DNA of 58,616 bases from Chryseosolibacter sp964563295. GTDB taxonomy: Bacteria; Bacteroidota; Bacteroidia; Cytophagales; Cyclobacteriaceae. Below, piece after piece: positions 28,493 through 37,841 of the stretch. A program made the translations under genes and the position numbers. The DNA lies in the NCBI GenBank assembly GCA_964563295.1, contig CAZLWX010000008.1, forward strand, positions 1 to 58,616, in the 5' to 3' direction. Each line of letters opens with the position of its first letter. The stretch's first letter is position 1. The notes under the pieces are model-generated. The model was not told where the DNA came from and did no database searches. It saw only the letters and a program-made list of their open reading frames with translations.

Positions 28493-28598
28493 TTAAAACG
28501 TTTTCATATGTAGACACAGGAAACAAGCAACGACTCGCCGGTTGAGTCCCTAAAAAAGTCACCGGATTGTTCTGATGTTCAATCTTAATTTTTTGGTT

Positions 28599-28901
28599 AT
28601 GAAGCTGCAAGTTCACTCCATCCATTTTGACGCCGATCGCAAGCTCGTGGATTTTATTCAACGCAAGGTCGATAAGCTGGAAACGTTCTATGATCGTTTA
28701 ATGCATGGCGAAGTCTTTTTGCGACTCAATAACGAAGGTTCAGAGAACAAGACGGTCGAGATAAAATTGAACTTGCCGGGCTCGCAGCTGTTCGCCATTG
28801 AGAAGGCCAGATCATTTGAGGAAGCTACCGACCAGGCGGCGGAGGCGTTGCGCATGCAGCTCAAGAAATTCAAGACGAGACAACTACGCGGTCGCGTTTG
28901 A
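28599..28901 (+). CDS. hpf: Ribosome hibernation-promoting factor (HPF/RaiA family, short form)
   Basis: 100 residues from the ATG at 28599, chosen because MKLQVHSIHFDADRKLVDFI matches the family N-terminus; an ATG 24 bases upstream adds unrelated residues. The beta-alpha-beta fold of the S30AE domain is visible (KTVEIKLNLPGSQLFAIEKA). The short form binds the decoding centre and silences ribosomes in slow growth. It follows xerC by 106 bases. In many Bacteroidota a cluster of tRNA genes and tuf follows; here the scaffold gap begins 43 bases later. Confidence 0.92.
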   Translation: MKLQVHSIHFDADRKLVDFIQRKVDKLETFYDRLMHGEVFLRLNNEGSENKTVEIKLNLPGSQLFAIEKARSFEEATDQAAEALRMQLKKFKTRQLRGRV

Positions 28902-28910
28902 CAACAGGCC

Positions 28911-28944
28911 AAGGGTTAAAGGCCAAAGGCTAAAGGCTAAAGGC
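28911..28944 (+). repeat. Tandem heptamer repeat at the scaffold gap
   Basis: Successive 7-base units AAGGGTT, AAAGGCC, AAAGGCT, AAAGGCT and the partial AAAGGC run right into the N block. The array has at least four and a half units, with unknown length inside the gap. Simple repeats of this kind commonly break short-read assemblies. Confidence 0.85.
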
Positions 28945-29044
28945 NNNNNNNNNNNNNNNNNNNNNNNNNNNNNNNNNNNNNNNNNNNNNNNNNNNNNNNN
29001 NNNNNNNNNNNNNNNNNNNNNNNNNNNNNNNNNNNNNNNNNNNN
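28945..29044. other. Assembly gap of exactly 100 N
   Basis: A run of 100 N, the usual placeholder for a gap of unknown size. On the left it cuts the heptamer repeat, on the right it cuts the last codons of metK. True length and content are unknown, and the order of the two flanks is only as good as the scaffolding. Confidence 0.97.
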
Positions 29045-30270
29045 TCGACGTAATCGAGTTTCTCCCAGGGAAAGATTTCGACAGTCAATCTCTTTTCATT
29101 CTTCTTTCCCTTGTTAAATATTTTTTCCACCCGGCGTGGCTCCCGGCCCATATGTCCGTACGCTGCGGTCTCGGAATAGATGGGCGTTCGAAGGTTGAAA
29201 CGTTGCTCGATGAAATATGGCCGCATGTCGAAAATCTTTTCAACTATTCTGCCGATCTCACCGTCATTCAATTTCACTTTCGCCGTTCCACAGGTGTTTA
29301 CATTTAGGCCTACCGGTTTCGCGACACCGATAGCATAAGCAACCTGTACCAAAACTTCATCGCAAAGCCCCGCCGCGACGAGGTTCTTCGCTATGTGGCG
29401 AGTTGCATAGGCGCCAGACCGGTCAACTTTTGAAGGGTCCTTTCCGGAAAAAGCGCCGCCCCCATGGGCCCCCTTTCCGCCATAAGTATCGACAATGATC
29501 TTTCTCCCCGTAAGGCCGGTATCCCCGTGAGGGCCACCAATCACAAACTTGCCGGTAGGATTGACGTGAAAGCGAATACCCGGGCCAAACAACTTCTGAA
29601 CGCGTGCCGGAAATCGCTTTTTTACACGCGGGATAACAATATTGATGACGTCGTCTTTTATCTTCCGAAGCATTGCGCCATCCTTACCAAAATCGTCGTG
29701 CTGCGTTGAGATCACGATGGTGTCAATTCGGACGGGGCGGTTGTCGTCGCTGTACTCGATCGTAACCTGAGACTTGGCATCCGGTCGAAGGTACTTCATA
29801 ATGCGACCCTCGCGTCTGATCTGTGCCAGCTCACGGAGCAGAGAGTGCGCCAGCTCCAGCGGTAAGGGCATGAAGTTGTCGGTTTCGTTGGTCGCATACC
29901 CGAACATCATTCCCTGATCGCCGGCACCTTGCTCCTCTTTCTTCTTGCGTTCTACGCCCTGGTTAATGTCCGGTGATTGCTCATGAATGGCCGAAATGAT
30001 GCCGCACGAATTAGCCTCAAACATGTATTCGCTACGAGTATAGCCGATCTTCCGAATGACCTCGCGTGCAATATCCTGAACGTCGAGATATGCCTCCGAT
30101 TTCACTTCGCCGGCCAATACCACCTGGCCGGTAGTGACCATGGTCTCACACGCCACTTTCGAACTTGGATCGTAAGCGAGGAAATAGTCGATGAGCGCGT
30201 CCGATATTTGATCGGCAACCTTGTCGGGGTGGCCCTCAGAAACAGACTCCGACGTGAATAAGTAGGGCAT
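29045..30270 (-). CDS. metK: S-adenosylmethionine synthetase (3' end lost in gap)
   Basis: 408 complete codons remain before the gap. MetK makes SAM from methionine and ATP. Signatures: SVSEGHPDKVADQISDA near the start, GAGDQGMMFGYA, GGPHGDTGLTGRKIIVDTYG and GAFSGKDPSKVDRS (each in part). The last readable residues EKLDYV, with the next codon GAN (Asp or Glu), match the end of Bacteroidota MetK (a few residues from the C-terminus), so only about 10 residues are missing. Any translation read through the N block (ending AFSL) is not reliable. Inserts make this form longer than E. coli MetK. Confidence 0.95.
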
Positions 30271-30298
30271 AGTGCGGCGATTTATTTTTTAGAGTGCG

Positions 30299-30306
30299 CA
30301 AATTTA
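30299..30306 (-). promoter_or_regulatory. -7 element of the metK promoter
   Basis: TAAATTTG on the minus strand, 29 bases upstream of the ATG, matches TAnnTTTG. The expected -33 position holds TTTT rather than TTTG. The leader would be about 22 bases, too short for a SAM riboswitch. Confidence 0.45.
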
Positions 30307-30341
30307 GGTGAATTGCAAAAACGAAAAAATTATTCAATCGC

Positions 30342-31052
30342 CTATGCGAGAAATAAGAATATCGCGGGCTTCCGGGGCAAATCCACTTTTTCAGTTTTCC
30401 ACTGAACAACCTTTTGCATTTTTATGCTCTCGGCATGCCCGGTAATGTCCACGGCGACGCATAGCCGGGTTTCGGCGGAAAGGTTTCGGAGCAGATGTCC
30501 AAGAAGCGCGTTGTTCCGGTATGGCGTCTCAATGAAAATTTGCGTCAGCCCCTTGGCGCGCGATTCCCTCTCCAGTTCGCGAATCATATGCGTCAACTCT
30601 TTGCTCTCAATGGGGAGATAACCCTGAAAGGTAAAACGCTGGCCATTGAGGCCGGAAGCCATTAAAGCGAGCAGTACCGAGGAGGGGCCGACCAGGGGAA
30701 CCACACGGATGCCGTGTTGATGCGCAAATTCGACTGCCGCCGCTCCAGGGTCGGCGACCCCTGGACAACCTGATTCGGTGATCACGCCCATGTCGGTTCC
30801 ATCGAGCAAAGGCCCGCAGAGGATAGCCAGATCCTCCGGTTTGGTGTCTTTGTCCAACACCGAAAACTTCAGCACCTCAATGGATTCATAAATTCGGAGA
30901 CTGCTGAGAAATCGCCGGGCTGATCGCACATTCTCAGCCAGAAAAGTGCGGACATGTGGCAATGTCGCGCGCGCCTGGCCGCTCAGCACACTTTCACCAG
31001 AATCCTCTGCAATCAGGCTTGGAATCAAAAACAGGGTACCTTTGTTTGACAT
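30342..31052 (-). CDS. RsmI-like SAM-dependent methyltransferase (tetrapyrrole methylase fold)
   Basis: 236 residues from the ATG at 31052; an upstream in-frame start would add six poorly conserved residues and overlap the divergent gene. The fold is that of RsmI (16S rRNA C1402 2'-O-methyltransferase): GTLFLIPSLIAED at the N-terminus, GVITESGCPGVADPG and VPLVGPSSVLLALMASGLNG. It lacks the C-terminal helical extension of canonical RsmI and has SGCPG in place of SDAGTP, as in a second RsmI-like group found in Bacteroidota. Its exact substrate is therefore not certain. Confidence 0.85.
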   Translation of the reverse strand: MSNKGTLFLIPSLIAEDSGESVLSGQARATLPHVRTFLAENVRSARRFLSSLRIYESIEVLKFSVLDKDTKPEDLAILCGPLLDGTDMGVITESGCPGVADPGAAAVEFAHQHGIRVVPLVGPSSVLLALMASGLNGQRFTFQGYLPIESKELTHMIRELERESRAKGLTQIFIETPYRNNALLGHLLRNLSAETRLCVAVDITGHAESIKMQKVVQWKTEKVDLPRKPAIFLFLA

Positions 31053-31062
31053 GCGTTGACTT

Positions 31063-31275
31063 ATGGGCAAATTTCTGATAATCGCCGGAATTATACTCGT
31101 GGTTGTCGGCCTCGCCGTGGAGTTTGCACCGAAAATACCCTGGCTTGGCAGACTTCCGGGGGATATCTATATCGAACGGGGCAACGTCAAGATCTACATT
31201 CCCGTTGTTTCCGGTTTGGTGCTTAGCCTTTTGGTCTCCCTCGTGTTGCTGCTGATCAATAAGGCGAAACAATAG
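31063..31275 (+). CDS. DUF2905 small membrane protein
   Basis: 70 residues with two membrane helices (about 3-21 and 47-66) joined by a conserved hydrophilic loop, PWLGRLPGDIYIERGNVKIY, which is the DUF2905 signature. The function is unknown. The ATG is only 10 bases from the divergent methyltransferase start, so its promoter must lie inside that gene. Confidence 0.9.
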   Translation: MGKFLIIAGIILVVVGLAVEFAPKIPWLGRLPGDIYIERGNVKIYIPVVSGLVLSLLVSLVLLLINKAKQ

Positions 31276-31376
31276 TATAAATCATCAGCATAAGAACAGC
31301 TCTTTCACGTCGTTCTTACAGTCTAAAGGCAATAGCTTATTTGATGTTAATTTGCGAATTTCAGGATTTGTAATTT

Positions 31377-34300
31377 GTGAAAAAGATACTTCTTCCGGCC
31401 GTTTTCTTCCTGCTGTGCATCCCCGGTTGGGCGCAGGGTAATGGTGTGGGCCGAATCGGTGTCTTAAGCTTTCCTGACAGCGTTGCGACGGTCCTTCAGA
31501 ATACCCGCAGTGAAGATGCGGCCACTGTTGCGGCGACTTTCTCCCAGGCCTGGTCATTGATCGGTGCCGATCTGCAGCGCGTAATCCAGCGGCAGACGTA
31601 CATGATGCGCAGAAAGAGATTTTCCCTGCGACCGGGGCTGGTCAATTATTTTGGAGCCATTGCAAATGCGGTGTCGGTCGAGCGGGCGGATGCAGCCACA
31701 CTCACCAAATACCTTTCAGTTTGCGGACGTGTCATTGAGAATGAGACGCCGGCCAATGCTTTGAAGTTCTTCGCCGCGAGCCGTCTTTTTTTTTCGGATC
31801 ATGCCCTGCACAGCGAGCGAACGTACAGACTTTATGCCCGCAATGCGAATTATACGTTTGAGTACATTGAACCAACTCCACTACTCAGCTGGGACACACC
31901 GCTCGAGGAAGACACGTCTGCATCCGACCTCACCGAGAATGATACCTGGACAGACCAACCAGAGGACTTAAGCGATACTCCGCTTTACGAAGAATCCGCT
32001 CCGGAAAACTCTGGAGTGGACGATGTTATCCCATCGTGGCTTACTCCTGAAACACCACCCTATGTGGAAGGGCCAGTTATCAATTTCAGTAAAGTTGATC
32101 TCAACTTTGTCACGTCCTATGATTCGGTTTTCCTGAAAGAGACAAAAGGTACGTTTTCATTGTCGCGAGACCTGTTTGTCGGCGAGGGTGGTTCATTCGA
32201 CTGGGCAGCCGCCGGGCTTGATCCTGACTCCGTCTATTGCAACTTCATCTCCTACTTTTTCGATACGCGCAAGCCGGAGTTGAAGAGCAGCCTCGTAAAA
32301 TTGATTTACCAGGGAAAAACACCGGGTTTCGTTGCCGGCAATTTTGAGTTCAAGTCGCAATCGCGCCCCGATTCTGTTTTCTCGACCTATCCGCGGTTTC
32401 ACTCTTACGCAGGAAACCTCGAAATAACCGGATTGGCCGACGCCAACGTGACGTATATTGGTGGGTTCACGCTCATCGGAAATACCATTGCCAGTACCTC
32501 CGTTTCCGGAGAACCGGCGACCATAGAAGTCACACGCGACGGTCAGCGAAAATTCTCGGCGCGATCGGCAGAATTCATCTTTGGTGAATCAACCATAAGC
32601 TCCAACAAGGCACGGATAAAACTTTACCAGGACAACGACTCCCTCGTGCACGCGCAGGTCCGCATGAAATACACGTTTGTCGGTGACAGCATCCAACAGC
32701 TTTTGCTACAGAAGGACAAGGGTGAAATGCGAAATGCGCCCTATTCCTCATCGTTCTTTAATGTTGATTTCTCTGCGGATATCGTTCGCTGGAACTTGAG
32801 CGCCGACAGCCTGGATATTCAAACTGATGGGGGAAGGTCAATTGTGCCCATGATAATCGAATCAACGGACTTTTATGACCTCGAAGATTATAGGCTGCTG
32901 AAGGGGGTCGGATTTCGATTTCACCCTCTCAATCTAATGGTTGGGTATGCTTTGAAAATGGGTGTATCAGAGTTTTACTCGGGCGATGTCGCCATTTATG
33001 CCGGACTTGATGCGCGCGAAGTCAAGGCTGCGGCTGAATTTCTTGCGCAAAAAGGGTTTGCAATTTACACTGAACGGACTGACAGGATCCAGTTGAAGGA
33101 TAAGGCCTTTACGTTGTTTCAGGCGGCGAAAGGCGAATCCGATTATGACAATCTCAAGATCCACTCCGTTGCCAGCAAGGCTGCCAATGCGACGGTAAAC
33201 CTGGAGAAGGGTCAGATGACCGTTCGTGGGGTGGATGAGTTCAAGGTTAGCGATTCGCTGAATGTCAGAATAAAGCCCGACAGCAGCATAATCACAATTT
33301 TACAGAATCGCGACATCAAGTTTAATGGTACTGTCAACGCCGGCAATTTTGAAATAAGCGGCAAGGGATTTACGCTGAAGTATGATAGCTTCTTTATCAA
33401 TCTCATGCACATCGATTCGATCAACTTCTACGTCACCGAAAAAAATGCAAGAGGTCAACAGATCAGAAGGAAGGTCAGTAATTCGATGGTGGGTGCCGAT
33501 TCGATCGCGGCTGCCGCGGGCGGGCTGGGTGACATTTCAAAATCATCGGGAACGCTATACATCAGCCGCGCCGACAATAAGTCAGGCAAGAAAAAGATTC
33601 CCAATTACCCGCGGCTCGATGCCACGACGGGCGGCGTGATCTACTTCGACCGGGAGGAAGTGCTCGGTGGTGTTTATGACCGTTCGATGTTCTTTGTCGT
33701 ACCTCCGTTCAAGCTCGACAGTCTCAATGATGCAGACCCTACATCAATCAACTTTGACGGCACATTTGTGTCATCAGGGATGTTCCCGAATTTCAAAGAG
33801 AAACTGACAACGCAACCCGACAAGTCATTGGGCTTTCAGCACGCGATACCTTCGACCGGTTATCAACTGTACAAGGTCGACAGCAAAATGAACGGAGTCC
33901 TTTCAATGGATAATCGCGGGTTACGAGGGCTTGGTGAGATTGATTTCCTTGCCGCGACTGTTTATTCGCAGGACTTTATCTTCTATCCGGACTCGGTAAT
34001 AACGCGCGGAACACGGGCGATCATCCAGGAGAAGCAGTTCGGCGCCGTGAAATTTCCACAGGCGTCCCTGCCGGATTATGACATGAAATGGTATCCGAAA
34101 CAGGACCGCATGCTCCTGAAGAATTTGAAAGCTCCATTTAATTTTTACGATTCTACAGCCCACATGCAGGGTATCCTGACGATTTCAAAGGAAGGGGTTG
34201 CAGGATCGGGTAAGCTCGAAACGCGCGGCACCGAAGTGGTCTCCAGGTACCTGCACTTTAATGCCGATGATTTCGGAGCCCGCCATGCCCGTTTTAAACT

Positions 34301-36182
34301 TAAGTCAGACGATCCGAACAAGAACCTGCTTTCAGGCAACGATGTTCGACTCCGATTCAACCTTGTCGACAACTCCGCTGACATTAGTCCGGAAATAGAA
34401 GGCACAGCCGCCATTGACTTTCCCTATGCCCAGTTCAAAACATCTATTCCCAAAGCGCACTGGGACCTGGCGCAACAGAAAATCACCATGAGTAAAGCGC
34501 CGGATGTTCCGCTTGAAAGTTCATATTTCTATTCCACCAGAAAGGAACTTGACTCCCTGAGTTTCCTGGCGCAGAAAGCAGAGTATGACCTCAGAAGCCA
34601 GCAGCTGAAAGTTAGCGGGATCCCTTACATTACTGTAGCGGATGCATTGATCACTCCGGAAAATAACGAAGTGCTGATTCTGGAGAACGCCCGCATAGGC
34701 ACGCTTAAGAATACAACGATCGTTCTGGATACGCTGAACGCATTTCACCGGCTTACAGAAGGCGTCGTGGACATCATATCCCGGAAAGAGTTCAGCGGCT
34801 ATGCCACCTATCAATACGTAAACTTTCTGAACGACACCTTTGCAATCAAAATGACCGACTTTCATCTCGAGCCCATTGCCGGAGCAGGGGAAGGGCGCAG
34901 GTCAAAGACCGGATCATTGGCCACGCAACAGACTGTAGCAACGGGTTCAGTCACGGAAAAAGAAAGCCTTGTACTCGGCGCCGGGATGTATTACAAAGGT
35001 GACATGACCATGTATGCAACGCGACCTGCCCTTCAACTCACCGGGTATGTCAAGCTCGACATCCGCAAAATAAAAGATTACAACACGTGGATTCGTTACA
35101 CGCAGACCGGCGACGAAACAGAGGTGCTGATCAACTTCGACGATGCCATAACCGAGGATGGCAAAAAAGCAACGGCGGGCCTTCACTTTGGAGCCCTGGA
35201 CAACGACTTGTATGTCACCTTCCTGAATGACAAGCGCAGTGAGGATGACGATGACTTTTTCATTCCGAGCGGTACCCTCTTTTATGACAAGGAAGTAAAC
35301 GAATACAAGATTGAGGACAGGGAAAAAGCTGCCGGTAATAAGCTGTCGGGAAAGGTCTTCTCGTACAACGACGAGACCAGGGCGGTCAGGTTTGAGGGGC
35401 CGGTGAATCTGCTCCAGGGGCTGAAAAATTTCAATGTCACGGCGACGAGCATCGGTACGGGAAATCTCGAAACCAATGAGATCAGTATGAACTCCCTGTT
35501 GGTGGTGGACACCGACGTGCCTCCTACTGCCCTGGAGATTATGGCCCGTAGCTTGCTCGATGTCATCAAGAACGAAAGCATTGCGGAAGGACTTGGCGAT
35601 CAAACTGAGTTGCTCTACAAGATCGCCGATATCGTAGGCGAGCGCCTGGCGAAGGATTACGAGACCAAAAGCCTTCAGGGATATGTGTCGCTGGCCACGA
35701 TGCCGCCGCTCGCAAGACCACTCGTCATTTCTGACGTCAACCTCAAGTGGTCGCCGGCAAAAAAAGCTTTTTTCAGCGAAGGTCTTATAGGCGTTTCGAA
35801 CATCATGAAAACGGATGTCAATGGAGGCTTCGAAGGCTTCCTGGAAGTCAAAAAGGACGAAGGAGGACTTTCGATCTTCAACTTGTTCATAAAGGCTTCG
35901 CCCGAGGTCTGGTTCTACTTCGGCTTCGAAGGAAACCGGATGCTTGTCTATTCATCCAACACCGATTTCAACACGGTACTGTCCAAGAAGACAAACGCCG
36001 GAAAGGCCCGTATCGGGGAAGTCGCGTTTGTCCCTGGCAGCGACGATGAAACGCTGGCTTTCATCAATCGCTTTAGAAAAGATTACTATGGCATAGAAGT
36101 GCCTTATGACCTGTACAACGGATCCCAGGCAACGCAAAAGAAAGCCGACGAAAAGAAGAACACCGAAGACGACGGCTTCTGA
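31377..36182 (+). CDS. Very large exported beta-rich protein, 1601 residues, unknown function
   Basis: Not recognised. A signal peptide (MKKILLPAVFFLLCIPGWAQ) is followed by a helical region (about 25-150), an acidic linker with many Asp/Glu/Thr/Pro (about 165-225), then some 1300 residues of mostly short beta strands alternating with Asp/Asn/Gly turns, rich in phrases such as SFFINLMHIDSINFYV and GVIYFDREEVLGGVYD. No C-terminal sorting domain or membrane anchor is seen; the end is Lys/Asp/Glu-rich. The strand-rich fold recalls LptA/OstA- or AsmA-like lipid-binding beta assemblies, but this is only an impression. The start is GTG at 31377; no ATG fits the signal peptide. Confidence 0.75.
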   Translation: MKKILLPAVFFLLCIPGWAQGNGVGRIGVLSFPDSVATVLQNTRSEDAATVAATFSQAWSLIGADLQRVIQRQTYMMRRKRFSLRPGLVNYFGAIANAVSVERADAATLTKYLSVCGRVIENETPANALKFFAASRLFFSDHALHSERTYRLYARNANYTFEYIEPTPLLSWDTPLEEDTSASDLTENDTWTDQPEDLSDTPLYEESAPENSGVDDVIPSWLTPETPPYVEGPVINFSKVDLNFVTSYDSVFLKETKGTFSLSRDLFVGEGGSFDWAAAGLDPDSVYCNFISYFFDTRKPELKSSLVKLIYQGKTPGFVAGNFEFKSQSRPDSVFSTYPRFHSYAGNLEITGLADANVTYIGGFTLIGNTIASTSVSGEPATIEVTRDGQRKFSARSAEFIFGESTISSNKARIKLYQDNDSLVHAQVRMKYTFVGDSIQQLLLQKDKGEMRNAPYSSSFFNVDFSADIVRWNLSADSLDIQTDGGRSIVPMIIESTDFYDLEDYRLLKGVGFRFHPLNLMVGYALKMGVSEFYSGDVAIYAGLDAREVKAAAEFLAQKGFAIYTERTDRIQLKDKAFTLFQAAKGESDYDNLKIHSVASKAANATVNLEKGQMTVRGVDEFKVSDSLNVRIKPDSSIITILQNRDIKFNGTVNAGNFEISGKGFTLKYDSFFINLMHIDSINFYVTEKNARGQQIRRKVSNSMVGADSIAAAAGGLGDISKSSGTLYISRADNKSGKKKIPNYPRLDATTGGVIYFDREEVLGGVYDRSMFFVVPPFKLDSLNDADPTSINFDGTFVSSGMFPNFKEKLTTQPDKSLGFQHAIPSTGYQLYKVDSKMNGVLSMDNRGLRGLGEIDFLAATVYSQDFIFYPDSVITRGTRAIIQEKQFGAVKFPQASLPDYDMKWYPKQDRMLLKNLKAPFNFYDSTAHMQGILTISKEGVAGSGKLETRGTEVVSRYLHFNADDFGARHARFKLKSDDPNKNLLSGNDVRLRFNLVDNSADISPEIEGTAAIDFPYAQFKTSIPKAHWDLAQQKITMSKAPDVPLESSYFYSTRKELDSLSFLAQKAEYDLRSQQLKVSGIPYITVADALITPENNEVLILENARIGTLKNTTIVLDTLNAFHRLTEGVVDIISRKEFSGYATYQYVNFLNDTFAIKMTDFHLEPIAGAGEGRRSKTGSLATQQTVATGSVTEKESLVLGAGMYYKGDMTMYATRPALQLTGYVKLDIRKIKDYNTWIRYTQTGDETEVLINFDDAITEDGKKATAGLHFGALDNDLYVTFLNDKRSEDDDDFFIPSGTLFYDKEVNEYKIEDREKAAGNKLSGKVFSYNDETRAVRFEGPVNLLQGLKNFNVTATSIGTGNLETNEISMNSLLVVDTDVPPTALEIMARSLLDVIKNESIAEGLGDQTELLYKIADIVGERLAKDYETKSLQGYVSLATMPPLARPLVISDVNLKWSPAKKAFFSEGLIGVSNIMKTDVNGGFEGFLEVKKDEGGLSIFNLFIKASPEVWFYFGFEGNRMLVYSSNTDFNTVLSKKTNAGKARIGEVAFVPGSDDETLAFINRFRKDYYGIEVPYDLYNGSQATQKKADEKKNTEDDGF

Positions 36183-36304
36183 CGAACCCTCGAGTTCAGC
36201 CTGCCGCTACTGACACCACTCCCGGAAATTCGACCAATGCGGTTGAAGTTTAGCCGAAAATTGTATTCATTGCCGCCCTTGAATGTTCCTTTGATGATCA
36301 GACT

Positions 36305-37663
36305 ATGGTAAAAGCATATATCACGGAGAACAAAGAACGGTTCTTAGAGGAGCTGTTCGATTGGCTGCGCATTCCCTCTGTTAGCGCCGACAGCAAACAC
36401 AAGTCAGACGTCAGGAGAGCCGCACAATTCGCGCACGACAAGCTCATGGCGGCGGGCGTGACCAAAGCCGAAATCTGCGAGACCAAGGGGCACCCGATCG
36501 TGTATGCTGAAAATATCATCGACCCGAAGTTGCCGACGGTACTGGTCTACGGGCACTATGACGTTCAGCCTCCCGACCCGCTCGAACTTTGGACCTCTCC
36601 ACCCTTTGAGCCCGTCATCAAGGACGACAAGATCTTTGCCAGAGGTTCTTGCGATGACAAGGGGCAAGTGTACATGCACGTCAAGGCATTTGAAATCATG
36701 AAAAGCCTGGGCCTGCTGAAGTGCAACATCAAGTTCATGATCGAGGGTGAAGAAGAAGTTGGTTCGGATAACCTGGGCACGTTTGTAAAGGCAAACCGCG
36801 ACAAACTCAAAGCGGACGTTATCCTAATTTCGGATACCGCCCTCATTTCTCTTGACCACCCTTCAATAACGGTCGGGCTACGCGGGCTGAGTTATATGGA
36901 AGTCGAAATTACGGGTCCTAACCGCGACCTGCACTCCGGTGTCTATGGTGGGGCGGTTGCCAACCCTATCAACGTGCTGGCCTCGATGATTGCCTCGCTC
37001 CATGACGAAAATGGCCGTGTTACAATACCCGGATTTTATGACCAGGTTGCCGAGCTTTCCGAGGCAGAGCGAAAGGCCCTGAATCGCGCTCCTTTCAACC
37101 TCGATGATTACAAGAAGGAATTGGGCATCGCCGACATCAGGGGTGAAAAAGGATACACAACCCTCGAACGCACCGGTATTCGTCCAACATTGGACGTCAA
37201 TGGAATATGGGGCGGTTACACAGGAGAGGGTGCGAAAACCGTATTGCCCGCTAAAGCCCATGCCAAGATCTCCATGAGGCTTGTTCCCAACCAGCAATCA
37301 GCGGCGATCACCGAACTCTTTACCAAACACATACAGGCAATCGCTCCACCTTATGTTAGTGTAAATGTGAAAGCGCACCACGGCGGCGAGCCTGCTGTGA
37401 CGCCAACCGACTCCCATGCCTTCAAAGCCGCCAGCAAAGCGTTTGAGGAGGTTTGGGGAAAGACACCGATCCCCACCCGCGACGGCGGCAGCATCCCGAT
37501 CGTGGCGTTGTTCAAAAAAGAATTGGGATTGGACACTGTCCTGATGGGCTTCGGTTTGGACAGCGATGCCATTCACTCGCCAAACGAGCACTTCGGGGTT
37601 AAGAATTTCCTTGTCGGGATCGAGACGATTGTGGCGTTCTATCGGAACTACGCTTCGAGCTAG
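36305..37663 (+). CDS. M20 family dipeptidase (CNDP/PepV-like)
   Basis: 452 residues. Zinc ligands and catalytic residues of M20: VYGHYDVQPPDPLELWTSPP (His and Asp), ARGSCDDKGQ (bridging Asp), IEGEEEVGS (catalytic Glu pair), ISDTALI and a C-terminal His in DSDAIHSPNEHF. A dimerisation domain sits at about 200-320 (LRGLSYMEVEITGPNRDLHSG in part). Such enzymes split dipeptides in the cytoplasm. No signal peptide is seen. A perfect promoter was not found upstream. Confidence 0.94.
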   Translation: MVKAYITENKERFLEELFDWLRIPSVSADSKHKSDVRRAAQFAHDKLMAAGVTKAEICETKGHPIVYAENIIDPKLPTVLVYGHYDVQPPDPLELWTSPPFEPVIKDDKIFARGSCDDKGQVYMHVKAFEIMKSLGLLKCNIKFMIEGEEEVGSDNLGTFVKANRDKLKADVILISDTALISLDHPSITVGLRGLSYMEVEITGPNRDLHSGVYGGAVANPINVLASMIASLHDENGRVTIPGFYDQVAELSEAERKALNRAPFNLDDYKKELGIADIRGEKGYTTLERTGIRPTLDVNGIWGGYTGEGAKTVLPAKAHAKISMRLVPNQQSAAITELFTKHIQAIAPPYVSVNVKAHHGGEPAVTPTDSHAFKAASKAFEEVWGKTPIPTRDGGSIPIVALFKKELGLDTVLMGFGLDSDAIHSPNEHFGVKNFLVGIETIVAFYRNYASS

Positions 37664-37841
37664 TTCGTGGTTGGAAGTTTGCAGTTCGGGGTTCCAGATC
37701 CTAAGTAGTGAACGTCGCCGGCGATCCGGGTGGCCAGTCGCCGGTCTCTTTTGTTGCAAACAACACAGCCCACTAATGCTTTAATCCCTCTTACACTCTT
37801 TTGTTCCCTTTTGGGCCCATCGCACATTAGTTGTCGCCCGC

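Noticed and set aside
28798..29307. Frames that run through the N block on either strand
   Set aside because: Translation over unknown bases is meaningless; only the portion up to 29045 of metK is real.
30271..30341. SAM riboswitch before metK
   Set aside because: The space is only 71 bases with the -7 box inside it, leaving about 22 bases of leader, too short for any known SAM riboswitch class.
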